From contig CM033721.1 in assembly GCA_019671005.1 (NCBI GenBank), forward strand, positions 52,494,864 to 52,558,863: a DNA stretch of 64,000 nucleotides, given 5' to 3'. Under the pieces are notes generated by a model, which did no database searches, was not told the origin of the DNA, and worked only from the letters and a program-made list of their open reading frames with translations. Of this stretch, positions 1-10,257 are shown piece by piece (position 1 is the first letter of the stretch; every line of letters begins with the position of its first letter). Position numbers and translations under genes: made by a program. The stretch comes from Hibiscus mutabilis (taxonomy: Eukaryota > Streptophyta > Magnoliopsida > Malvales > Malvaceae).

Positions 1-1527
1 GTGCTAATTTCTTCAAAAAATATCTACTATCCCTTCACAAGTAGATTAGAATTCTTTTGTACAAACAACATAGCCGAGTATAAGGCTTGTGTCATGGGAT
101 TGTGAGCGGACATTGAAAGAAAGGTCAAGTTGCTTCAAGTTTTTGGAGATTCATCTTTGGTAGTTTATTAGCTCTGAAAGCAATGGGAAACAAGAGACCC
201 AAAGTTGGTCAAGTATTATGATTTGATCCAAGAGTTAGTCAAAAACTTTGAAAAGATCAGTTTTGCCTACCTTCTGAGGGAAGACAATCAAATGGCCAAT
301 GTTTTGGCAACGTTGGCTGCAATGTTCAAAGCAAGAATCAAAGAAGAAATAAAGCCAATTGAGATGCAGATTTTCGAAATACTATCTCATTACTATAGTT
401 TGGAAGAGGAAGTAGATGGCAACCCATGGTACTATGATATTCTTCAATATATCAAGTTCCAAACCTACCCTAAAGAGGCCAATAAGAATGATAAGAGAAC
501 CATTAGAAGAATGGCAACGGGATACATTCTAGACATAGAGGTCTTATACAAAAGGGGAAAAGACCAAATACTGCTAAGGTGCGTTAATGCTCGAGAAGCT
601 AAAAGCATCCTAGCCAAAGTACATGATGGATTGTGTGGGACACATGCCAATGGTTTCTTGATGGACTAGAAAATTATGAGATATGGGTACTTGTGGTCGA
701 CCATGGAAAGGGGTTGTATCGACTACGTAAAGAAATGTCACAAATGTTAGATATATACTGATAAGATCCATTCTCCACCATTACCTCTACACACTATGAA
801 TTCGCCATGGCCAATCGCTGTATGAGGAATAGATGTCATTGGTCAGATTCATCCAAAGGCATCCAATGGACATCGTTTTATTATGGTTGTTATTGACTAC
901 TCCACCAAGTGGGAGGAAGCAATTCAAAATAATGTGCCATAATTCCACCACTTATCGCCCCAAGATGAATGGAGCGGTAGAAGCTGCAAACAAGAACATC
1001 AAGAAGATCATATCAAAGATGATGGATACCTTCAAGGATTGGCATGAGAAGTTGCCATTTTCTCTCTTTGCCTACCGAACGTCCATACGTACTTTAATGG
1101 GGGCGACACCGTACTCATTGGTTTATGGCATGGATGCAGTGCTTCCTATTGAAGTGGAGATTCCATCACTTCGAATCATGAATGATGTAAAGTTGGAAGA
1201 GGCCGAATGGGTACAAGCCCGGTTCGTCCAGTTGAATCTCATCAATGAGAAGAGATTAAAGGCCATTTGTCATGATTAGATGTACTAGAAGAGAATGATG
1301 CGAGCTTATGAAAAAAAGGTTTGCCTAAGAGAATTTTGAGATGGGGATCTAGTGCTTAGAGAATCTTGTCGACTCAAAGGGATTTCGGTGGGAAGTGGAT
1401 GCCTAATTGAGGAGGACCTTATATCGTTAAGAATGCATTTTCTGGATGAGCATTGATCTTAACAGAGATGGACGGGAATGAGTTGAACAATCCAGTAAAC
1501 TTAGATTCAATCAAGAGATACTATGTA
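1..1527 (+). pseudogene. Tat/Ogre-lineage Ty3/gypsy pol remnant (RNase H - integrase)
   Basis: Fragments in changing frames give the end of an RNase H domain (GDSSLVVY near 150; LLREDNQMANVLATLAAMF around 270-325), the integrase zinc-binding region (around 510-760, ending in KKCHKC at about 730-750), the start of the integrase core (DVIGQIHPKASNGHRF, around 830-885) and its end (YRPKMNGAVEAANKNIKK, around 955-1010, then YGMDAVLPIEVEIPSLR). The last pol codons (LILTEMDGNEL ... IKRYYV) finish at 1527. In-frame stops and frame changes occur throughout. About 45 residues that should hold the second catalytic aspartate are missing near 920-930. The wording of these motifs is that of the plant Tat/Ogre group. 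The element's 5' half lies outside the window. Non-functional. Confidence 0.85.
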
Positions 1528-2354
1528 TGTAACATCCCAAAAATCAGTCTAGTCAGAATTGGGTTCCGGCGATCGGAAGCCCTACACCGAAAAGGTCCAA
1601 ATATTGTATTGACTCTGACCATAAGGTTAATTGTTTTGATAGTGGACTCCAATCGAGTCAAATTGTTGTTTAAGGACCTTAATGAATACATCGGAAACCT
1701 TTTAGTGACTAAATTGTAGAAATTAAAAGTTAGGGGTACAAGTATAAAGAATTGAGAGTTGAAGGACTAACCTTGCGATTAGCCCCTCCCCGATTATAAT
1801 CACCTCTACGTGGGATGATCAGAAATAGTTCCTTCAATAGAAGGAAAGCCAATTCATTAAAATGGGAAGTAAATAGACAAGTAAAGAAAAACTTGCCCGA
1901 TTCCTCAATTAAGCTAGCACCTCCATCTCATCTTCTTCTTCCTTGAAGCACACACCTCCATTGGTGTTCATCGAAAAGCTTATGTTTCTTCAATTTATTG
2001 CTATCGAATCATTGCTACCGAACGGGTAAGCTTAATCCCCCAAACTATTATTGAAATCTATGGAGATATTGAGTGTAATCTTAAGCTAGGGTTTTGACTA
2101 TCCATGGATAATTCATCGTTATTTTCTAAATTGAGCTTAGATATTGATTTTGATATTGTTATATTGATTTTGACATCGTATTATCAATTCTAACCAATTC
2201 CTATTGTTTAACCTATTTCAAGAATTGGATAGAGATTATCCACCATCACCGACGAAAGCTAGGGACAAAGGAATTGTCATCTGAGAGCCATAAGAGCATA
2301 AAATTATCAAGGTGAGTGTAGTTGGAGTCTCGGGATTAGGCTAGGTGCCTTTCC

Positions 2355-2810
2355 TGATTCCATTGTCATTGTATATTGTATGTCTAACATCATTGTTAAG
2401 GAATATTGCATCGAATTACTTAGTGGATATTGTTGATAAGTGGAGGTAATTGTACTGAGTATCGGACATCGAAATTGTTATAGTCATTGTCATCGCTCAT
2501 TGTCATTGAATTCGCCATTGATATAGTCATTGAATTATTAAAGCATTGAACATTGGACATAGGGCATAGTTATCGTTATTGTTATCATCATTGTCATTTT
2601 CATTGTACATTGATAACAACACGGTTATTGTCACCGAATCATTGTAAATGAAGCATCGACTATTGCTATTGTCATTGATCTCATTGAACATTGCCATTGT
2701 TATCGTCGTAGCTATTGAGCATTGATATTGAAACATTGTATATTGATAAGAACATTGAGCATTGTTATTGCTACCGGACATTGAACATTGGTATTGTCAT
2801 CGGACCTTGG
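2355..2810 (+). repeat. Cryptic simple repeat rich in CATTG/ATTGTTAT
   Basis: Low-complexity tract inside the solo LTR. CATTG, CATCG and ATTGTTAT recur dozens of times with loose spacing and no fixed unit. The open frame visible on the opposite strand (2527-2781) is an artefact of this composition. Confidence 0.7.
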
Positions 2811-2832
2811 ATTCGAAGGACTTTGGATACAA

Positions 2833-2843
2833 TTGGCATGCCA
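2833..2843. repeat. TTGGCATGCCA palindrome in LTR
   Basis: Short palindrome found also at 30947-30957, 54033-54044 and 62807-62818, each time inside a different LTR. The wider context CAATTGGCATGCCATAG here is the exact reverse complement of 30945-30960. Confidence 0.6.
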
Positions 2844-3566
2844 TAGAATTCATGAGCTTAGTAGTATTGATTTGGCGAGGTAGAGGGATGTGTTGTGATA
2901 TTGGTCATATTGGTGAGGCGGAGGGACTAGACCATTCATTGATTTGGCGAGGCGTAGAAATTCGCGTATCCACTATCCGGAATCGATCCAAGGGTTATTG
3001 CCGAAACATGGAAATATTGTTATTAACATGATCATTGCATTGATATTAATAGTTCATTGTATTGCTATTGTCATCACTTGAATTGAAATACATTTAATGT
3101 TATTTTCATCATTTACGGCCACCTCACCAGGCAAAGTATGCCTACTGCATTTCATCTCATGCATTTCAGGTTGATCGAGTAGTGGATCGAGATCGGAGAA
3201 GTTGAAGTTTGACAAGTCACAAGCAAGTTAGAGTAAAGTATTTTGTCCTTAGAAACTCCTAGAACGGTGGCAAGGTAGCTAAACTAGTCACTCATGGCAT
3301 TTTGGATGTGTATGGTTTGCCTATGTTATGTGTAAAGTGATATGACCCTAAAATGACTTTTGTGTTGTACTAAAAGTGACTAAAATGGCATAATTAGCTC
3401 CTAAAAGGTGAAAACATAGAAAACAAACTCATATGGCCATAAAATTTGACGTGTCAGTAGTTTAATATGTTTAAATCTTACTAGTAAAGTTTCATTGTAT
3501 TTGGAAATTGTTTGTTAGGTCAAATTGAACAAAAATCAGATAAAACATGTCATTACAGAGCATGGC

Positions 3567-3858
3567 GTATCGATACAGATAGTGGTGTATCGATACAGCC
3601 TTGCATATTTGGTCAAGTTAATGCCAGTCAAAATGGGGCGTATTGATACTACTAAGGCGTATCGGTACGGATTTTGGCTACTAGAATTTGGTTGCAAAAA
3701 TGGTATCGATACGAGTTCAAGGCGTATCGATACGAAGTCAACGTGGTCAACCAGTATCGATACGGCCCTCAACCGTATCGATACGAGCTTATTACCCATG
3801 AATCTAGAAATAGGAAGTTAGGCTTAGTGTACCAATACGGCCCTAAGTGTATTGGTAC
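3567..3858. repeat. Five pairs of palindromic decamers (GTATCGATAC type)
   Basis: Decamers start at 3567/3587, 3640/3659, 3703/3724, 3754/3775 and 3829/3849. Start-to-start spacing inside each pair is 20, 19, 21, 21 and 20 bp; gaps between pairs are larger and irregular. Six copies are exactly GTATCGATAC. The last pair, GTACCAATAC and GTATTGGTAC, are not palindromes themselves but are perfect reverse complements of each other. Each pair could form a 10-bp stem with a loop of about 10 nt, or bind a dimeric protein at sites about two helical turns apart. Function unknown. Confidence 0.85.
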
Positions 3859-5553
3859 GGTGACAGTTAATTCTGTTAAAAGCTATAAAACACAATTTTG
3901 CATTGTTTATAGATTGGTCACTAAATCTTACATAATTAAATTGGATGAGTAAATTAACTCTGAATAACATGAAAATTTACAGGGTCATTGATTGCATACC
4001 AAATTACATTATAGTAAGCTAATTCCTAGTAAGGACCCTTAAAATACAGAATTTACAGATTAGCCCCTAGAATTTGAAAAAGATTGGAATTGGTCGTAAA
4101 TAATGTATCATTGTTTTGTATTAACTAAATATGGCTTATGGTACTGTTTAATAACATTTGGAAAGCATAATATCGATTGAAATTTTATAGCACCGATCAC
4201 CGTATCGTTCAACGGTAGCATGCTCTGACCCAGTTCTCAACTAGGTCGGGAAGGGGTGTTACAATGCGTGAAGAAAAAATGAAATGAAAAAAGAAAAAAG
4301 AAAAAGAAAAAAAAAAAAAAAAGAAAAAGCGGAGTGAAAATGCGAAAGGGCGCTTCGCAAGATGAAAATACCTAGGGTGAATACCCAAAAAGGGCGCTTT
4401 AGGTATAAAAAAATAAAAAAACAGCAACAAAAAATAACAAAAAAGGGGGTTCAAGATGAAAACCCAAGAAAAGGGCGACTTGAAACTAAAGGAGGATTTA
4501 AGTTGAAAACCCGAAAAGGCAACTTAGATGAATTATGGAAATTAGGCATCCAACAAGTAGACCCTCTTGGGTATCAAAGATTTCAGTGAAGAACTTCTAG
4601 CAAGGGATCAACTTCGGTCGATGGGCTCTCGCACCATTCATGCAGTTGATGATTGGGCATTGCATCATATTTTGTTTTCATTTTCTTTCAAGTTTGCAAT
4701 GACTTTTAAACTATTCGGAACTTTCAAAATATTAATGAAGTATTATTTTGTGCCTTCTCTTACCTCTTTTACAAGCATCCTGCAAGTAGGTTGATATAGA
4801 TTCATGAAAAGCAAAACATTTCCTGGTATTACTATGTTCTAACCTTATTAGTGCAGACAATACCAAGACAAAGTGTGACCTCGACATCAAAATTCTGTTA
4901 GAGGTACGCTAAGGTTAAAGCTAAGAAAAGACTTTAGGCATTAGGTTATGAGAATGATTCGAAGTAAGAAGACGAATGACGACCGCATCAGAATTCAAGC
5001 TTGTCACAGAAAAGCAAAAGGATTGCAAATACGAAATGATCTCAAGGCAAAAACCTGAAAGGGCACTTAAGAAAAAATAAAAAGGAAAAAAAGAAGAAAC
5101 AAGAAAAGAAAAAGAAAAAATGAACAACAAAGTGAAAACTTGAAAGGGTGCTTAAGAAAAAGAATAAAGAAAGAAAAAAAGGAAAAGAGAAAAAAGAAAA
5201 AAGAAGAGAAAAATCAAAGTGAAAACCTGCAAAGGCGCTTTAAAACAAAAGATTCAAAAGTTAGAAAGGAAAAAGCTAATGGTTGAACTCGAATATGAGA
5301 TGAAGTACCGTCACTGCAAAGATCAAGAAGAAGAAGGAAGTAAAGAGAAGGTCAAGAAAGATCGACCATGAAAGTGAAGGCGTTTAAGCAACGTTTAGTT
5401 TTCGCAATTCACGCATCATACTTAGTTAGGCATCCCTATGTTTGGAGCATGCTAACTCATACCATCATAGCATTTCATCTCTTTTACAGATATTTGAAGG
5501 TTAGATCAAGTACTTCCTGAAAAGAGGAGTAAACAACAAAGTGAAAAACTGAA

Positions 5554-5800
5554 AAGGATTTTGAAGCGAGGAGTTCCAAACTCGCAATATTAGGATTTCA
5601 GAGCGAAAATGGCATATACTCATGGCTCAAGGATTTTGGACGAGGAGTTTCGAACTCGCAATATCAGGATTTTAGAGCGAAAGGGATAGATACCCATAGC
5701 TCAAGGATTTCAGGCGAGGAATTCCAACCTCGCAACATCAGGATTTCAGAGCGAAAGGGCATATACACACAGCTGAAGGACTTCAGAGCGAATGAGGCAG
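5554..5800 (+). repeat. Tandem repeat, about 71-76 bp, three to four imperfect units
   Basis: Units begin AGGATTTT/AGGATTTC near 5554, 5630, 5704 and 5775. Each carries a GAGGAGTTCCAAACTCGCAA-like segment followed by GGATTTCAGAGCGAAA; the last unit is shortened. It lies just before the predicted polypurine tract of the Tat element. Confidence 0.75.
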
Positions 5801-5821
5801 ATACTCATAGCTTTACATTTC

Positions 5822-5834
5822 AAGAAGAGGAAGG
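5822..5834 (+). promoter_or_regulatory. Predicted polypurine tract of the Tat element
   Basis: AAGAAGAGGAAGGG directly precedes TGAACAG, the proposed first bases of the 3' LTR. Position in the element and purine content support a plus-strand primer. The assignment is inferred because the 5' LTR is not available for comparison. Confidence 0.5.
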
Positions 5835-8640
5835 GTGAACAGTTTTATACAAGAGGAACTCGCAGCACAGAATCTTCAAACAGGAAAGTTGGATAAAATA
5901 AGTGTTTATGGTCTTTTCTTTATTCTTGTTCCACAAGGATAAGCAAATATGGGCAGCTATAATCACTAATTTTATCTGGAGTGTTAACCCGTTGTTATAT
6001 TTTGCAATAATAGGCTTTTTTATTATCATATGTTGCCTTGTTACTACTATCTATTTAAAAACTCAAAAAATATTATACTATATATCGTGTAGGTCTAATT
6101 TAAAAAAGAAAAAAAATATTATTATTGCATATTAATCTTACCCATTAACTTATGCTATTGTTATTAGTTTTAATTGTTATTATTATGAGTTTTAATTGGT
6201 TACATTATAGTTGTTACATTATCATTATCATATTTTGGTTTATTACTATTATCATATTATTATTATTGTATTATTTATATTATTATTATTAAAAAATAGA
6301 AAACCCAAAAATTAGATAATATAATTATAAAATCCCAAATGTTTATTTAAAAGTCCAATTAAAAATTATTAAAACCCAAAACATTAAAGATATTACAATT
6401 GGCCCGATAGGCCCAAATAATCCTAAACCCTAATTCGTTTGGGGTCTTCACACAGCCAAATCTGAACCATTAGATCTGGTTACTGATCAAACGGTCTAGA
6501 TCAGACTTCCGATGGAAACCCTAGTAGGGGTCATATCCCTTGGCGCCGCATTGATTATGGCCATTAGATCAGGGAGCATGCCAATGGCCCGGATCAATGC
6601 AGAAAAGCTTCCAGAATTGTCACGCACCCATGCGCGGCCTATTGGCTCCCTTACTCGTGCGTGTGCCACACGCCCGCCGTTTGATCTTCCGCATGCCTCC
6701 ACGCACATTTGTTCCCCTTCCAGCTTTGCCTCCACGTTGGCAATGAGAACCAACGGCCCGACACAACGTCACCGTTGCTCGGCCATGACAGATTTGGACC
6801 ACCAAGGCCTTGCTATACACGCCGTTTCTCCCTCTGGTCCCCTCCTCTCCTCACGTTCGGCCACGATATGTAAGGAAACACGAAGGACGAATGTCAGAGA
6901 GGTTACCAACAAATTTAGGGGATTAGCCAGCAAAATCAGAAAGGCACATAAATCTGGCCAAATCAAACAGAGGCAACAAATAGATGAATTTTAGCATTTT
7001 CATTTTTCTTTTTGTAAAAGCATGTAATTTAAGGGTATATATAGAAAACCCTAAGACTAAAAAAAGAAAGACTCTAGATTTTTCGAGCAATAGAAATAAA
7101 GAGGCAAAGTTCTTTGGAGGTAAAAAAAATCTCAGTTCCTCTTTCATTTTCAAGCATTCAAAAAATGGGAAAGGGGTTAGGTTTTACCTTCGAATCTGAG
7201 GGGTGTTCGTCCTTCGCTTGAGTTTTTTTTCGTCGGTGATAAGTCCTTCGACTTTTTCAGTTGTATCGGGTGAGCCGATGAGAGAACAAAATTTCAAAAA
7301 GGGTTTTCAATTTCGAAGAAAAAAAGTTTTTAGATTTGTTTTTGGTTTTCTGAAAAACATGATGGCGTTCATCCTTGCTTTAGAAAAGGGAGAGCTTTTT
7401 TGGGTAATCGGTTTTAGAAATGAGAAAAGGGGTTGATTTATTTCCAAAATATGTTTTATACTCAGCCCCATCTCCTAAAAAAGGGTTATTTCGCGTTTTA
7501 AATCCCCACACGTCTCCATAATCACCCCGCGGTCCTTCCGTGTTTTTAAATTACATCCCCAGTCCCACCAGTTTTGAGTCGTGTTACAGTATCGTGCCGG
7601 TTTCGATTTTTAGTGGGTAAATACTTTTTTTAGTCCTCAAAGCTTTTGTTTTCCTTTTAATTTGGTCTTTTTCAAGCAATTTAATCCTCCTACCCTTCTA
7701 AATTTGTTTCTCTTTAATTTTACCCTCCTGTATTTACATATTTAAGTTTTAGTTTCTGCTTTTTTTTTTAATTTCAGTCTTTCAATGCTTTATTTATTCG
7801 TATTTATATGCTTGAATAGATATATGTGCATAGATTTTTATTTCATGCCCGATGTCTTTCCCTTCCATTTTTGGTTTATCACGTATAATAACACTTGGTT
7901 TCATATGTTTTTGTATGTACGTTTGTATGGTTGTTAGATGACAAGATATATGGTTTTGATATTTATATATTATATATAAGTATAATATATGTTTTTATAT
8001 AATACATGATATGAAGTCACGTATATATATGTATGGTATTTTATTACATGTGTATAATTTAGTTTTCATATAGTATAGTGTTTTAATGTATGATATTTGA
8101 GATCCTCTCTTTCTACATTTATAACATGCCTTTATTTATATTTGTTATGTTTATGCTTATTTGACATGTCTTTTATGTTGCACTCGAGATATAAATTGTT
8201 AATGCGGTACTTTTTTATTCGGGAATAAACGTGGCTAGTACCAGTCGTAGTGGTGGTGGTTTTTTCGTTTATTTTTGAACAATAGGACCCTTAAGATCTA
8301 CTCACATACTTACATCTATAACCGAAATTTGATTTAATCGTCACTTTAACTCGCAAAATCCAATATTAACAAAGCGGTAATTGATTTGGTACCGAATTTG
8401 GGCTTGGCGGGGGTGTGAAACATTCCCCACTCGTAATCGACTCCCGAACTCATAGTAGTCTCTAGTTTTATTTTCGGTGTCCGGTCTACCAAATCCAAGT
8501 GACCGGTGGCGACTCCCAATTTTACATTTCAAAACACGATTTTTAAAGAAATTCCCCCAAATCCAATTTTTCATAAAATGTGGGACAACCTCATATCGAA
8601 CATCAATTTTTTCAAAAACGTCGCTACAAAAAGTGAGAGG
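5835..8640 (+). mobile_element. 3' LTR of the Tat-lineage element (right end approximate)
   Basis: Follows the PPT and carries LTR-like landmarks: a TATA box at 7036-7044, the R/U5-like pyrimidine-rich stretch after it, and GGTGGCGACTCC near 8503-8515, a sequence I associate with the LTR/PBS boundary of plant Tat elements. The right end is set where LTR-like sequence fades (8520-8640); no terminal CA or target duplication could be fixed. Open frames at 6512-6994 and on the opposite strand are not protein-like and are not called as genes. Confidence 0.5.
7036..7044 (+). promoter_or_regulatory. TATA box in Tat LTR
   Basis: TATATATAG in the context AAGGGTATATATAGAAAACCC, inside the 3' LTR at a position expected for the U3 promoter. 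Confidence 0.5.
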
Positions 8641-9571
8641 TTGGACATTGGAAGTCCATGATTTCTTGAAGAATTTAAGTAGGAAAGTTTCGAGCCTATT
8701 ATACTAACTGAATGCAATGTTGTTAAGTTTTGTTCTTACCTTTATTTCAAAAACTATATACTTGTATCAACAAATGAAAATTTGGGTTATCTTTTAACTC
8801 TGCAATTCTATTGTTCACATGTTACATTTGGTCAAACATAATATAAATTACCTTTGTACGATTGTCTAAAAGATTCAAGGTGCTTCTTTAGTGCAATGGT
8901 TTATGAGATATACAACCAGACCAGTGATATCAATTTTTTTCTGATAAAGTTACATGAGCTACAATCATGGCCGTCTCTTAGAGCTACTCTTGTAATAAAA
9001 GCGAATTGAAAATTTAGTGATTTAAAAGCGTATTAAAAATACAATGACTATAATAAAACTAAAAGTTCAGAAAAAAAAATTAAGTTCATATGTCACAACA
9101 GTTTTTTTGTAATGGCAGTTAACAATAATGATCATAATGAAAATAGATTAAAATTTTAGTGATTATATTGTAAATTTTAAAAGTTAAGCGACCATATTAT
9201 GAATGCACTAAAAATTCAAAGACTATCAGCATATTTACCTTAATATTATGCTGATACAACATGGACGGAATAAAATTTGTAGATAGGGCAGAAATATGAT
9301 AAAATTATGTAAAAAAATCAAGTTGCTTTCCTTTAAAGTTAATAAAATTTAAAAGATAATTAAACCATAAATATATAAAAGTTTAATTTTAATAATTCAA
9401 AACTATCATATCCTAAAAATAATTAAATCAAAAAAATAAGGGGCATAACTTAATTATATTAACTTTAAAATTTATAGGTCTTAAAAATTAATTAAACCAT
9501 AAAATTCTGAGACACCCAAACTTCATTTTAATAGTTTTAAAATACAATGACATAAAGCCCAAAAAAATTCT
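8641..9571. other. AT-rich spacer without recognised genes
   Basis: No coding region recognised. It holds A/T runs, short phrases such as AAAATTTAGTGATT and GACTATAATAAAAC typical of decayed MITE ends, and at about 9237-9310 a diverged copy of the segment just downstream of the FRS8-like gene (10165-10243). Confidence 0.6.
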
Positions 9572-9995
9572 TAATGTTTAGCTGAATAGTCATTTTGGCC
9601 TTTATTCTTTTTTAACTAATTTAACCCCCAATGTTTTATATTAGGTCAAAATAGCTCTTCTGCGGATGAAAACTATTAATCGACTGACGATAAAATACTT
9701 GAAATGACTTGACAGAATAACGCGTCAAAAGAAAAAAATTTTTATATTTTATATAATTTTATAAAAAAATATTTTTTTGACTAATGTATCATTATGTAAA
9801 GTCAACATATTTCTCTATATGACAGTGTTGTCATGGCCTATACTAACATATAGGTTTATCACATCATTTTAAATTGTTTATCGTCAGTTGACTAATGTTT
9901 TTGATCCGCATAAGGACTATTTTAACCCAAAATAAAATATTAGATTAAATTGATTCAAAAAATAGAAGCCAAAATAATTATTGAGTTAAACATTA
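9572..9995. mobile_element. MITE-like element with long terminal inverted repeats
   Basis: The left end begins TAATGTTTAGCTGAATAGTC and the right end closes with its near complement (TTGAGTTAAACATTA). Complementarity continues inward through the TTTTGGCC/GGCCAAAA-type segment, ATTAGGTCAAAATAG and TGCGGATGAAAAC..CGACTGACGATAAA, over 120 bp or more per arm with mismatches. The interior is AT-rich and non-coding. No clear target duplication was found, so the superfamily is not assigned. Confidence 0.7.
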
Positions 9996-10164
9996 TGAGC
10001 AATATTTGACATTACAACGAATACAATTAACCATCAAAATTAAGGTGAGCTATATCACGATATTCTGCCACTGTTTATAGATGCTACAGACGTACATGTT
10101 GATATTCATACCAAAAAAGGAAACTAATTAATTTTATGAACAATTGTTGCTTAAATTTTCTCTA

Positions 10165-10243
10165 ATTTCAAGAACATTTAATATTATGCTGGTGCAAACA
10201 TGGACGCAAGAGATTTTATAGATGCTACAGAGAAATTATGTAC
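10165..10243. repeat. Segment duplicated downstream of the FRS8-like gene
   Basis: TTAATATTATGCTGGTGCAA and the following bases (ACATGGACG..., TAGATGCTACAGAG) resemble 9237-9310; a shorter piece (TTTATAGATGCTACAGA) also recurs at about 10075. On the gene's strand this is the immediate 3' flank, so it may be a partly duplicated 3' UTR. Confidence 0.5.
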
Positions 10244-10257
10244 ATATTGACTGTTAA

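Larger units (their letters stand above)
1528..4263 (+). mobile_element. Solo LTR (about 2.7 kb) inserted at the end of the Tat pol
   Basis: Starts TGTAACATCCC and ends GGGGTGTTACA, the near-inverted termini seen on many plant Ty3/gypsy LTRs. It separates the final Tat pol codon from the purine-rich sequence that normally follows pol. Flanking pentamers are ATGTA (1523-1527) and ATGCG (4264-4268); they differ at one CG/TA dinucleotide, which fits two CpG transitions in an old target-site duplication. No PBS, PPT or coding domain lies between the ends, so this is one LTR rather than an element. It contains a CATTG-rich tract, the shared CTCCTAGAACGGTGGCA block and five pairs of GTATCGATAC-like decamers. 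Confidence 0.75.
4264..5834 (+). other. 3' non-coding region of the Tat element
   Basis: Purine-rich stretch between the end of pol and the 3' LTR. A motif close to GAAAACCTGAAAGGGCGCTT recurs at roughly 4349, 4389, 4457, 4505, 5046, 5133, 5221 and 5541, mixed with A/AAG runs. I recall similar GAAAACCCGAAAGGG motifs after pol in plant Tat-type elements. No credible coding frame was seen. Confidence 0.65.

Noticed and set aside
2527..2781. 84-codon Asn-rich open frame on the minus strand
   Set aside because: Product of the CATTG-rich simple-sequence tract.
6512..6994. 160-codon open frame on the plus strand
   Set aside because: It lies in the Tat LTR, has frames of similar length on the other strand and no protein motif; a GC-rich LTR segment explains it.
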